64,000 nucleotides of DNA from Oscillospiraceae bacterium. GTDB taxonomy: Bacteria; Bacillota; Clostridia; Oscillospirales; Ruminococcaceae. Shown here piece after piece: positions 10,494 through 18,180 of this stretch. The position numbers and the translations under genes were made by a program. The stretch lies in contig JAGASH010000008.1 in NCBI GenBank assembly GCA_017847835.1, forward strand, positions 124,001 to 188,000, written 5' to 3'. Position 1 is the first letter of the stretch, and each line of letters opens with the position of its first letter. The notes beneath the pieces were generated by a model, which searched no databases, was not told the DNA's origin, and saw only the letters and a list, made by a program, of their open reading frames with translations.

Positions 10494-10793
10494 CTATTTC
10501 TTTGAGTAGTCGTCGTAGTAATCGTTTTCACGCCGAGAACTCGTGAACGCCTTCGGAGCGGGTTCATCGGACTTTTCGTACATTTTTATCAGCTTGAACA
10601 GGTAACTCACCGCACCGCTTATCATAAAGAGAATTCCCAGCACTATGCAGATTATCATAGCCCAGTCGGGCCAGCCGAATTTCTTCGAGAGAAACCAGCC
10701 TCCGCCGATAAACAGCAGCAGCGGCGTGATGATTACAAAAGCAAATTGACTTACCTTTGCATAGGTTGAAATCGGGTTTTCGTTCTTGCTCAT
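10494..10793 (-). CDS. atpZ: AtpZ/AtpI family membrane protein
   Basis: About 99 residues with two membrane helices (FAFVIITPLLLFIGGGWFLS and WAMIICIVLGILFMISGAVS) separated by a short KKFGWPDW loop, and a hydrophilic C-terminal tail. This is the AtpZ pattern found at the head of many Firmicute atp operons, where it works with AtpI in ion transport or c-ring assembly. ATG 10793 starts one base after the stop of the upstream gene, suggesting translational coupling. A TTG at 10805 is an alternative but overlaps the upstream gene. Confidence 0.82.
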   Translation of the reverse strand: MSKNENPISTYAKVSQFAFVIITPLLLFIGGGWFLSKKFGWPDWAMIICIVLGILFMISGAVSYLFKLIKMYEKSDEPAPKAFTSSRRENDYYDDYSKK

Positions 10794-10794
10794 A

Positions 10795-11505
10795 TCAGTA
10801 CACAAATTCCGTCAGACGCCAGCCTGCGTCGGTTTTTATCATTTTTGTGCGGAGAATTTTGTCCTCGGAGACCGAAGAAATATCGGAGCTGTCGCCCGTA
10901 CCGTCGAGATAAATCGTGATATCGCACTCGGTTTCGCTTGTCGGCAAAACCGCAAGCGCGCAGCTTTCCCAGAGCTTTGCGCGGGTTTTGTCAGTCTTGA
11001 AATCCGCGCTTATTCCGAGCACCGTCGCTTCTTTATATCGCGGCACGTTTTCCTCGGAAGACGGGTTGTCAACAAGAATTGTCCGTTTTTTGTACACATC
11101 GAGTTTCATTACCTTATCGGCAGCCTCGTTTGTGTAAACGGATTTCACCTTGTTTTCGATATCCTCGTAGGACTTGTACCCGCGGCTTTTTTCCGTGTTG
11201 ACCGTATAAATTCCGTCCTCGGGAGCGTTTCCGTAGGGCTCGTCGAGGTGAGGAAGTCCCTCGGTGACAAACAGCCGGATTATCTCATAGCTTTCCTTTA
11301 CAAGGTCGTGCGCGGTGTATTCGCATTCCTGCTCAAATTCCGCTGTCGGCCGAAAAATCTCGTCGCTTGATGTGGGCTTGCTTTCGGCGGGCTTATTGCC
11401 GATAATAAAAATCAGTGCAATAACCGCAGCCAGCGCTAATGCCGCAACAACAATTGTCGAGATAAGCGCCGCGTTGTTTTGCTTTTTGTTTTTGTTTTCG
11501 CTCAT
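10795..11505 (-). CDS. Membrane-anchored extracytoplasmic protein of unknown function
   Basis: 236 residues: a short Lys/Asn-rich cytoplasmic N-terminus, one membrane helix (about residues 14-36, ALISTIVVAALALAAVIALI), then a soluble domain outside the membrane. The outer part has an alpha+beta look and ends with an antiparallel strand set (KILRTKMIKTDAGWRLTEFVY), a pattern common in NTF2/SnoaL-like and IseA-like folds, but I cannot assign a family. It sits 15 nt after the bactofilin gene and one base before atpZ, so it is probably co-transcribed with both. Confidence 0.75.
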   Translation of the reverse strand: MSENKNKKQNNAALISTIVVAALALAAVIALIFIIGNKPAESKPTSSDEIFRPTAEFEQECEYTAHDLVKESYEIIRLFVTEGLPHLDEPYGNAPEDGIYTVNTEKSRGYKSYEDIENKVKSVYTNEAADKVMKLDVYKKRTILVDNPSSEENVPRYKEATVLGISADFKTDKTRAKLWESCALAVLPTSETECDITIYLDGTGDSSDISSVSEDKILRTKMIKTDAGWRLTEFVY

Positions 11506-11520
11506 TGGTTCAATTCAAAA

Positions 11521-12537
11521 TTACTCGCTTTTTGTTTCCTTGCTGTCGAGAGAAATTGCGTCGGGGAAAACGTTTCTGCTGTCCTCTTTGGAGAGGAAGG
11601 TCGTGTTGACGTAGCCCTGAATGATAGCTCCGTCCGTTACGGCAATCGTAGACGCGTTTATATCGCCGAAAACAATCGCGTCGCGCTTCAGCTCAGCCTT
11701 TCCGACAATATCCAGCTTTCCGCGCACTCTGCCGTTGATATCGGCATACTGCGACGACAAATCTCCGATAAGAATAGTATCTCTGTCCATTCTAAGACGG
11801 CCTTTGAGGGACATATTTCCCTGCATTGCCGCGGAGTTCATTCCTGCGTTGTTGCAGGTGATATCGCCGATAACCTTTCCGCTCATATCAAGGTTTCTCG
11901 TGGTTTCAACATTGCCCTTGATATTGCCGTCAATCTGCATATTTGCAAGCGAGCGGATATTTCCGTCGATAATCGTATTCTTGGAAATTACGGTTACTTC
12001 CTCGGTTTCGTTTGACTGCTGCATAGGAGCTCCGCCCTGTACGGGAGGAATATACCCACCGTAACCGTTGTTGAAATTATTCGGAGCGCCGTTATAGCCA
12101 TAGTCGTTCTGATTATTCTGCCCGAAATTGTTTCTGATATTCTTGATATTCTGGTTGTAGGCAGCCTGTTCATTCTGCGCCTGAGCGTTCTGCTGCGTGA
12201 AATTCTCCTGTCGCGGAGCTTGCTCGCGAACATTCTGAGCGCTCGGCTGATTAGCCTCGGGATTTGCGTTTACAGCAGTGTTCTGTCCCTGAGCGGCAGG
12301 CTGTCCCTGAGCCGCGGGAGTTTCATCGGCTGCGCGGTAATAGGGCGTTTCGAGCGGCACTTCGGTTCCGGGCTGCTCCACGGGAATTTCCGCCGCGGTT
12401 TGCTGCTCGGGCTCTCTCAAATATTTGTCAAGCTCGGTGGGAGTGCTTTCGGGAGCCGCGTCGGGCTTTTTCGCGTCCTGACCGTCCTTTTTCCAAAGCT
12501 CTTTTACCGCCTGAGAAAAATTATCCTTTATACTCAT
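11521..12537 (-). CDS. Bactofilin-family polymer-forming protein
   Basis: 338 residues. Residues 1-170 are low-complexity and probably disordered, rich in Gln, Asn, Ala and Pro (many AQGQ and NNQN runs). The C-terminal part (about 180-325) is a right-handed beta-helix of bactofilin type: short repeating strands with Gly at turns, such as TIIDGNIRSLANMQIDG, NIKGNVETTRNLDMSG and GRVRGKLDIVGKAELK. Bactofilins form non-polar cytoskeletal filaments and often help position cell-wall enzymes. Start ATG 12537 with GAAAGGA upstream. The preceding gene encodes a polysaccharide deacetylase, which fits a cell-wall role. The long disordered N-terminus is unusual for a classical bactofilin (typically 110-180 residues). 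Confidence 0.85.
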   Translation of the reverse strand: MSIKDNFSQAVKELWKKDGQDAKKPDAAPESTPTELDKYLREPEQQTAAEIPVEQPGTEVPLETPYYRAADETPAAQGQPAAQGQNTAVNANPEANQPSAQNVREQAPRQENFTQQNAQAQNEQAAYNQNIKNIRNNFGQNNQNDYGYNGAPNNFNNGYGGYIPPVQGGAPMQQSNETEEVTVISKNTIIDGNIRSLANMQIDGNIKGNVETTRNLDMSGKVIGDITCNNAGMNSAAMQGNMSLKGRLRMDRDTILIGDLSSQYADINGRVRGKLDIVGKAELKRDAIVFGDINASTIAVTDGAIIQGYVNTTFLSKEDSRNVFPDAISLDSKETKSE

Positions 12538-12575
12538 AGCTTTTCCTTTCCAAATCCTGTCTTTTATCTTGCCTT

Positions 12576-13841
12576 TTACGCAAACGGCCCTGCAAATTGC
12601 ACCGGCTGTGTATCGTTGTTGATTTTATCGAACTTATAAATTCCCTCGCTCGTGAACTTGTTGAGCAAATCCCCGAGAACAAGAACCGTGTTTGTTGTGT
12701 TGTCGGAGTCGTGCATCAGAACAAACGAGCGGAAATCCTTGTCATAGTTCGCCTGAATGTCTGTGGGCACGGAGTTCCACATCTGCGTCCAGGAAGCGCC
12801 CGCTGCGTCGCCGCTGTCAACGCTCCAGTCAAAGTGCCGGAAGCCTCTGCGGGACATTTCCGCGATGATATCGTCGCGTGTTTTCGCGTTATAATCGTTC
12901 ACGCTGCCGCCGGGGAAGCGGAAAATCTCGCATTTTATCCCTGTTGCCTCGTAAACCATATTCCACGCGTCGTAGAAATCATCAAGATAATTCTCGACAG
13001 ACGCGTAAATTTCATTGTACTTGTGTGAAGCGGTGTGAATGCCGATTGTGTGACCGTCTGCGGCAATTGCTTTCAGCAGGGTGTAGCAATATTCGCTTCG
13101 GTTCGGCACAACGAAAAACGTTGCCTTTATATCGTACAATCTCAGATAGTGCAAAATCGAGTATGTATTATCGGAAGGTCCGTCGTCGAAGGTGAGATAA
13201 ACCGTGTTTGCCTCACGGACGTAATTTGCGGGCGCGTCCACGGTCAAATCCGTGTGGATATCGGCGTAATTGCTTTTCGCGGGACTTGTCGTTTCGCCCG
13301 ACGTCCAGCCGTTCTTCTCGTTGAGGTAATCCACGATTTCTTTATCGGACAGCCCCAGCTCGGACAAAATTCCATACCAGTTTCCGCCGCCGTTTTTCTT
13401 TGCAATAGCGGAAATCAAATCCTTGTCGGAAATTCCGTTCTGCGAGAGGATTTCATAAAACTCCTCCGCACCGATTTCGTCCTTTTTGACAATCAGCCCG
13501 AGCAAATCCTTATCGGAAAGCCCGCTTTCCGATAGCAGCTTGTAAAAGCTCTCGGCGGTGATATTTTTGTTCTCGTTAAGCTGTTTGACAAGCTCGGTGT
13601 AGGAAAGACCGCTCTGAGCGAAAATCGCGCAGAAATCCTCGACGGTTCCCGCTTTTTCGCTCGTGAGAATTTGCGCCGTTGCCGAAAGCTTTTCGTTTTC
13701 CTTTTTCACATCGGAAAGCTCACCGCTCTGCTTTGCCCAGAAAATGCCGAATACAATCGCGAGCGCGAGCGGCACAAAGAAAAATATAGCAAGTACTACT
13801 TTTATCAGTACCTTAAAAAACTCAACGCTGCCAAAACGCAT
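12576..13841 (-). CDS. Membrane-anchored polysaccharide deacetylase with helical repeats
   Basis: About 421 residues. A membrane helix (about 11-34) and a short coiled coil (41-60) precede four 25-29-residue repeats (about 66-178) of pattern xxFYxxLSxxGLSDKDLxxxI, then a linker and a NodB-type deacetylase domain (from about 213). The domain has TFDDGP (motif 1 metal/base Asp), GIHTASHKY (motif 2 HxxxH zinc ligands) and RFPGGS (motif 3). Predicted to act outside the membrane on peptidoglycan or another N-acetylated polymer. ATG 13841 is chosen over TTG 13859 because AAGAGG lies 6 nt upstream of it. A promoter lies at 13894-13922, and the bactofilin gene follows after 38 nt. The repeats look like a protein-binding stalk. 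Confidence 0.88.
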   Translation of the reverse strand: MRFGSVEFFKVLIKVVLAIFFFVPLALAIVFGIFWAKQSGELSDVKKENEKLSATAQILTSEKAGTVEDFCAIFAQSGLSYTELVKQLNENKNITAESFYKLLSESGLSDKDLLGLIVKKDEIGAEEFYEILSQNGISDKDLISAIAKKNGGGNWYGILSELGLSDKEIVDYLNEKNGWTSGETTSPAKSNYADIHTDLTVDAPANYVREANTVYLTFDDGPSDNTYSILHYLRLYDIKATFFVVPNRSEYCYTLLKAIAADGHTIGIHTASHKYNEIYASVENYLDDFYDAWNMVYEATGIKCEIFRFPGGSVNDYNAKTRDDIIAEMSRRGFRHFDWSVDSGDAAGASWTQMWNSVPTDIQANYDKDFRSFVLMHDSDNTTNTVLVLGDLLNKFTSEGIYKFDKINNDTQPVQFAGPFA

Positions 13842-13893
13842 TTTTAACCTCTTTAACAATTTTTATTTTTGGACACAATTCCCCTATTATTAA

Positions 13894-13922
13894 ATTTTAC
13901 TATAAAAAATGCAATTTGTCAA
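13894..13922 (-). promoter_or_regulatory. Sigma-A promoter before the deacetylase/bactofilin/atp run
   Basis: On the minus strand TTGACA (13917-13922), a 17-nt spacer and TAAAAT (13894-13899). Because the following genes are closely spaced, this may also feed into the atp genes; no equally good promoter was noticed in front of atpZ. Confidence 0.7.
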
Positions 13923-14011
13923 TAGTTACAATAAACAAATCCACTGCATTTCAATAAAACAATCCGTCATATTCCAAAAAAATACGGGATATTTTGTAGA
14001 ATTTGCACAAA

Positions 14012-14046
14012 AAACAGAACAAGCGCAGATATTTCACTGCGCTTGA
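14012..14046 (-). terminator. Terminator after ppiB
   Basis: AAGCGCAG (14021-14028) pairs with CTGCGCTT (14037-14044). On the minus strand the hairpin is followed by a U-rich tract, just past the ppiB stop at 14052. Confidence 0.8.
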
Positions 14047-14051
14047 TAATA

Positions 14052-14525
14052 TTATTCCTCAATATATACCTTTTTCATTTTGATATCGGAAAGCGGGCGG
14101 TCGTTGTAGTCGGTTTTGCTCTCGGCGATTTCATCAACCGCTTCAATTCCCTCGACAACCTTTCCGAAAGCCGCATACTGTCCGTCAAGATGAGGAGCGT
14201 CCTTGTGCATTATGAAAAACTGGCTTGACGCGGAATTCGGGTTCATCGAGCGCGCCATTGAGATAACGCCGCGCGTGTGCTTCAAATCATTCGGCACACC
14301 GTTCATCGCGAACTCGCCTTTGATTTTCTCCTTTGAGCCGCCCATTCCCGTGCCCTGAGGGTCACCGCCCTGTATCATAAAGCCCTTGATAACTCTGTGG
14401 AAAATCAGCCCGTCATAAAAGCCCTCGCGAACCAGCTTCTCGAAATTCTCGCAGGTAATGGGCGCTTTGTCGGGGTAAAGCTCCAGCTTTATTTTCTTTC
14501 CGTTTTCAAGTTCGATTACAACCAT
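14052..14525 (-). CDS. ppiB: Peptidyl-prolyl cis-trans isomerase, cyclophilin type
   Basis: Catalyses cis/trans isomerisation of prolyl bonds. About 157 residues, a compact cytoplasmic cyclophilin without signal peptide. The catalytic Arg is in FHRVIKGFMIQGGDPQGTG, followed by the SSQFFIMHKDAPHLDGQYAAFG core that lines the active site. The start is ATG 14525 (MVVIELENG) with AAAGGAGA upstream; an earlier in-frame start would run into that ribosome site. It is 13 nt after proC, last in the folT-proC-ppiB unit. Confidence 0.95.
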   Translation of the reverse strand: MVVIELENGKKIKLELYPDKAPITCENFEKLVREGFYDGLIFHRVIKGFMIQGGDPQGTGMGGSKEKIKGEFAMNGVPNDLKHTRGVISMARSMNPNSASSQFFIMHKDAPHLDGQYAAFGKVVEGIEAVDEIAESKTDYNDRPLSDIKMKKVYIEE

Positions 14526-14538
14526 AGTTTTCTCCTTT

Positions 14539-15339
14539 TCACTTCTTTGCGCCGAGCTCATACGCGCGCTTTGTGCAAGCCTCGCAAGCCTTTACTGCCG
14601 TATCCGTGAGCTTTCCCGCGTACAGCTCGTCAAGTCCCGCAAGCGTTGTGCCGCCGGGGCTTGAAACCTGCTTTATCAGCTCGTCAACCGTCATTCCGCT
14701 CTCGGTCATCATCTTAGCCGAACCGATAAGCGACTGCGCGAAAAGCCGCAGAGCCGCGTCCTTGTCGATACCGACCTTCTCGGCATAGTCGATAAAGCCC
14801 TTCGCGTAGAGATAAATAAACGCGGGGGAGCTTCCGTTTATCGCGATGACTTCTTTCATCTTGTCAATCGGCACAACTTCTGTTATGCCGCAGGAGCCGA
14901 TGATTTTCCTTGCGAAAGCAAATTCCGCCTCGGACACCTTTTCATCGCAGCTCATAGCCGAAGCGCCCTCGTTTAACATCATCGGAGTATTCGGCATAAC
15001 GAGAACAACCTTTGCGTCCGGAAAAGTGCGCTCACGGATATATTCCGCGGAAATTCCCGCGCAGATTGAGATAAGGACGAGCTTTTCGCTGCCCGAAGCC
15101 TTTATTTCCGCGAGAACATCGTCAAGCTGCTGCGGCTTTACCGCAAGCAGGATATAGTCGCATTTTTTCGCAAGCTCGGTTACGCTTCCCGCAGCCGTCG
15201 CTCCGAGCGCGCTGAGGTTTTTGAGCTTTTCGGGATTGCTGTCATACGCGAAAACCGCGGTATTTCCCAGCCTTCCGTTTATTCCCCTGATAATCGCAGC
15301 GCCCATATTTCCGACACCGATGAAACCTAATTTCGTCAT
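14539..15339 (-). CDS. proC: Pyrroline-5-carboxylate reductase
   Basis: NAD(P)H-dependent last step of proline synthesis. 266 residues, normal length. N-terminal Rossmann motif GFIGVGNMGAAIIRG; mid-domain VLVMPNTPMMLNEGASAM; C-terminal SSPGGTTLAGLDEL is the P5CR signature. The start ATG (15339) lies immediately after the folT stop, so the two are translated in tandem. Confidence 0.96.
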   Translation of the reverse strand: MTKLGFIGVGNMGAAIIRGINGRLGNTAVFAYDSNPEKLKNLSALGATAAGSVTELAKKCDYILLAVKPQQLDDVLAEIKASGSEKLVLISICAGISAEYIRERTFPDAKVVLVMPNTPMMLNEGASAMSCDEKVSEAEFAFARKIIGSCGITEVVPIDKMKEVIAINGSSPAFIYLYAKGFIDYAEKVGIDKDAALRLFAQSLIGSAKMMTESGMTVDELIKQVSSPGGTTLAGLDELYAGKLTDTAVKACEACTKRAYELGAKK

Positions 15340-15981
15340 TTATATTCCTTCTTTTCGACGTTTTTTCACTCTCTTGAATACCGCGTTATATGCCGCTTTT
15401 ATCGGGTACAGCGTAAGCAGCATCAGTATAACGTCAAACGGCATTTTGATGAAGCTTGTGCCTATTCTCGCCGAGATTTTCACGAGGAACGCTTCGGGAG
15501 CGATAATTCCCGCGATAACCTGAAACCAGGTGTTAAGGAAGATGTTGCAGATTACGATTACCGTAAACTTCGCAAGCACAATCAGAACAACCGATTTCCA
15601 GTTTCCGCCGAGCGACTTGAAAAACGCTTTTCCGCCCGAAAAATCGAGCTTGTTTGTTTCCATTCTGTACAAAAACAGTCCGTATATCAGCCCGCCTGCC
15701 ATTTCGACAATTGTGAAAATCGGGTTGAACGCGTAGTTTTGCGTGGTGATGAAATAGCCGACAACGTCGGTTACTGCACCCGCAAGCATTGCCACAACAG
15801 GTCCGTAAAGCATACCGATTGCGGAAATCGCGATAAAAGCGACGCTGATTTTTGTGAACGGAAGAATGATTGTAAACTGCTTGAGCACGAGGTCAAGCGC
15901 GATTAAAATTGCCGTTACGCAGATACATCTTAGACTTGTGAGCTCGAGAGCCGAATTTTTGAACTTATTAAAAAAAGCCAT
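15340..15981 (-). CDS. folT: Folate ECF transporter S component
   Basis: Substrate-binding membrane subunit of an energy-coupling-factor transporter for folates. About 213 residues with six hydrophobic segments. SVAFIAISAIGMLYGPVVAM and AGAVTDVVGYF are typical of S components of the folate/THF type. Start ATG 15981 follows GAAAGGAGA; a longer upstream reading has no ribosome site and would run into the riboswitch. Upstream on the same strand is a THF riboswitch (16047-16165), which supports folate as the substrate and implies repression when reduced folates are plentiful. The shared ECF A/T modules are not in the window. Confidence 0.92.
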   Translation of the reverse strand: MAFFNKFKNSALELTSLRCICVTAILIALDLVLKQFTIILPFTKISVAFIAISAIGMLYGPVVAMLAGAVTDVVGYFITTQNYAFNPIFTIVEMAGGLIYGLFLYRMETNKLDFSGGKAFFKSLGGNWKSVVLIVLAKFTVIVICNIFLNTWFQVIAGIIAPEAFLVKISARIGTSFIKMPFDVILMLLTLYPIKAAYNAVFKRVKKRRKEGI

Positions 15982-16046
15982 AATATCTCCTTTCAGAATG
16001 TTGCACACAAAAGAATAACAAAATGGCTTTTTATTCAATTTATGTA

Positions 16047-16165
16047 CAGCGAGATGCGAGAGCCTTACCGCAAGCACTCAAAGCCGCCTGAAGCGGCTTT
16101 TGCGCTTTTCGTCCTCGGGACAACTCTCCGTTCCCGCGGCACTTAACGCAAGACTCTCTACTCTG
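16047..16165 (-). promoter_or_regulatory. THF (tetrahydrofolate) riboswitch before folT
   Basis: On the minus strand the segment starts with AGAGTAGAGAGTCTT, then the hallmark GCGTTAAGTG, and ends with GGTAAGGCTCTCGCATCTCG. AGAGTCTT pairs over eight positions with AAGGCTCT (one G-U), ACAG closes with CTGT, and an optional GC-rich hairpin sits in the middle. This matches the THF riboswitch architecture known from Clostridia. The 5' edge is about 17 nt past the pfkA stop, so transcription must come from read-through or a promoter inside pfkA. The folT ribosome site is about 50 nt beyond the aptamer. Confidence 0.9.
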
Positions 16166-16181
16166 TTTTGGTTTTTGTGGA

Positions 16182-17144
16182 TTAGAAGTTGATTTCGTCG
16201 CAAATCTTATAGCGGCGCTCGTTGAAGGGCTTCTTCATCGAGAGCGCTTCCTGAATGTCAACGTCGTAAATCTGACCGTCCTTGTAGCCTACAACACGGT
16301 TTCCGATGCCCTTTTCGAGCAGCTCAACCGCATAATAGCCCATTTCGGAAGCCATAACTCTGTCGCGGACCGTGGGGCTGCCGCCGCGCTGAACGTGACC
16401 GAGAATTGTCGCTCTGGACTCAATGCCTGTTTCCGCTTCAATCTGTCTAGCAATCTGCTCGGTTCCGCCGACGCCCTCTGCGACAACGATGATGAACTGC
16501 TTCTTGCCCATTGCGCGGACTTCTTTAATTCTCTTGATAATCTGCTCGATATCGTGAGGCATTTCGGGAACGAGAACTGCGGTTGCACCACACGCAAGAC
16601 CGGTTGCAAGCGCGATGTGACCTGCACGGCGTCCCATAACCTCGACAACTGCGCAGCGCTCGTGAGAGTGGCTGGTATCGCGCAGCTTGTCTATCATCTC
16701 GACTACGGTGTTCATTGCCGTATCATAGCCGATTGTATATTCGGAGCACTGGATATCGTTGTCAATCGTTCCGGGGATACCGATACAGGGGATACCCGCC
16801 TTGGACAAATCCGCAGCGCCTCTGAAGGTTCCGTCGCCGCCTATTGCAACAACGCCGCACATCTGCTGTTCCTCGCAGATTTTCTTTGCCTTTTCAACGT
16901 TTGCCCAATCCTTGAATTCGGGGCAGCGAGCAGTGTAGATTGCAGTACCGCCGCGCTGGATAATATCGGAAACGCTTCTCACGTCAAGGTCGATGAACTC
17001 TTTGTTGAGCAGACCGTTATAGCCTCTGAGAATTCCGACAACCTTAAAGCCCTTGAAGATAGCGGTTCTTGTGACTGCTCTGATTGCCGCGTTCATTCCG
17101 GGGCTGTCGCCGCCGCTTGTCAGGACACCGATTTTTTTCTCCAT
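16182..17144 (-). CDS. pfkA: ATP-dependent 6-phosphofructokinase
   Basis: Phosphorylates fructose-6-phosphate to fructose-1,6-bisphosphate, the committed step of glycolysis. 320 residues, the bacterial ATP-PfkA length. Motifs: LTSGGDSPGMNAAIR (nucleotide site), GGDGTF (Gly at the position that marks ATP rather than pyrophosphate enzymes), GTIDND with the catalytic Asp, and VEVMGRRAGHIAL for substrate binding. Own promoter at 17193-17222. The folT riboswitch starts directly downstream. Confidence 0.97.
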   Translation of the reverse strand: MEKKIGVLTSGGDSPGMNAAIRAVTRTAIFKGFKVVGILRGYNGLLNKEFIDLDVRSVSDIIQRGGTAIYTARCPEFKDWANVEKAKKICEEQQMCGVVAIGGDGTFRGAADLSKAGIPCIGIPGTIDNDIQCSEYTIGYDTAMNTVVEMIDKLRDTSHSHERCAVVEVMGRRAGHIALATGLACGATAVLVPEMPHDIEQIIKRIKEVRAMGKKQFIIVVAEGVGGTEQIARQIEAETGIESRATILGHVQRGGSPTVRDRVMASEMGYYAVELLEKGIGNRVVGYKDGQIYDVDIQEALSMKKPFNERRYKICDEINF

Positions 17145-17192
17145 TTTAATCTCTCCTCTTTCTGTATTATTTGCAGATTTTTATCTTTTATT

Positions 17193-17222
17193 ATTTTACT
17201 ACAAAAAGGTTGGTTTCGTCAA
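17193..17222 (-). promoter_or_regulatory. Promoter of pfkA
   Basis: Minus-strand TTGACG (17217-17222), 18-nt spacer, TAAAAT (17193-17198), about 50 nt upstream of the pfkA start. Confidence 0.65.
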
Positions 17223-17324
17223 GCGTTTTTTTCAACTTTATCAAAGAAAAGCGATAAAAAGCCTTTTTTAACAAATTTTGAGAAAATTGAAGAAAAAAAC
17301 TGTACAAAATTACATCATAAAAGC

Positions 17325-17357
17325 AAAAAACAACCCCGAATTTCTTCGGGATTGTTT
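17325..17357 (-). terminator. Terminator after rpmF
   Basis: Twelve-bp stem with one G-U (17329-17340 with 17345-17356, GAAA loop) followed on the minus strand by TTTTGCTTTT, 14 nt past the rpmF stop. Confidence 0.85.
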
Positions 17358-17370
17358 CAAGCGATTTGAA

Positions 17371-17556
17371 TTACTCTGCTTCCTTTGCTACAACAACCTT
17401 GTTCTTGTAATAGCCGCAAGCCGGGCAAACTCTGTGCGCGAGCTTCAGCTCACCGCAGTTTTTGCAGCGAGAGAAATTCGGAGTTTCGAGCTTCCATACG
17501 CTCGAACGTCTTTTATCTCTTCTTGCACGAGAAACTTTTCTCTTTGGTACTGCCAT
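17371..17556 (-). CDS. rpmF: 50S ribosomal protein L32
   Basis: 61-residue ribosomal protein with the typical basic start MAVPKRKVSRARRDKRRS and a four-cysteine zinc ribbon (CKNCGE and CPACGYY). Preceded by GGGGGG-type ribosome site (TAGGGGGGTG). It is not next to the usual DUF177/yceD partner. Flanked by its own terminator. Confidence 0.97.
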   Translation of the reverse strand: MAVPKRKVSRARRDKRRSSVWKLETPNFSRCKNCGELKLAHRVCPACGYYKNKVVVAKEAE

Positions 17557-17729
17557 ATTTTACACCCCCCTAAAAACACAAGAATTGTAAGCGAACGGTT
17601 CTATGACAGACAAAACCGCCGCGTGTTAATCAAGCAAAATTTATTATAACACAATATTCTTGTTTTGTCAAGGGCTTTTTGAAATTTTGTTGAAAATAAT
17701 CAAATTTGGTGCAAAATACTGTCCGAAAA

Positions 17730-18134
17730 TCAGCCGACAAACTTCAGAACGCTCTCGGGAAGCTCTGCGTTATCCGCGGAAACGGTGAGAGTGATTGTGG
17801 TGTCGGGAGAAATCTTTGCGAGAGCCTCGAACATTTCGCCGACCTTTGCGTAATCTCTGCCGGTGATTTTGAGGGTTGCGTCAACGAAGATATCGGTGCA
17901 GTCGTGGTCGGACGACAGAATGCCCGCGATAAAGCCGTAAAATGCGTCAACGCCGTTTACTGCGTAGTCCTCGATGTTGATAAGTCTTACCTTGTAGGTG
18001 ATGTCGGTGTTGAGCGAAGAGCCCTTCTGAATTGCAACAACGTTGCCCTTGGACTCCTTCTCCGCAGCGTGAATTGCGTCGATGAGCAGCTTGGTCTTGC
18101 CGGAACCTCTTTTACCTGTGATAATTTTTACCAT
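17730..18134 (-). CDS. Small P-loop protein of unknown function
   Basis: 134-residue single-domain protein starting MVKIITGKRGSGKTKLLIDA, a clear Walker A. A possible Walker B is TDIFVDATLKI. The remainder looks like a small alpha/beta nucleotide-binding fold, too short for a full AAA+ or ABC domain. Similar short proteins in Clostridia are sometimes labelled PilT-like or ATP-binding without experimental support. Located between pgi (46 nt away) and rpmF on the same strand. No function assigned. Confidence 0.8.
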   Translation of the reverse strand: MVKIITGKRGSGKTKLLIDAIHAAEKESKGNVVAIQKGSSLNTDITYKVRLINIEDYAVNGVDAFYGFIAGILSSDHDCTDIFVDATLKITGRDYAKVGEMFEALAKISPDTTITLTVSADNAELPESVLKFVG

Positions 18135-18180
18135 AATGATAAACCTCCGTTTATGTTATATTTACAAATTTTTGCCTTGT

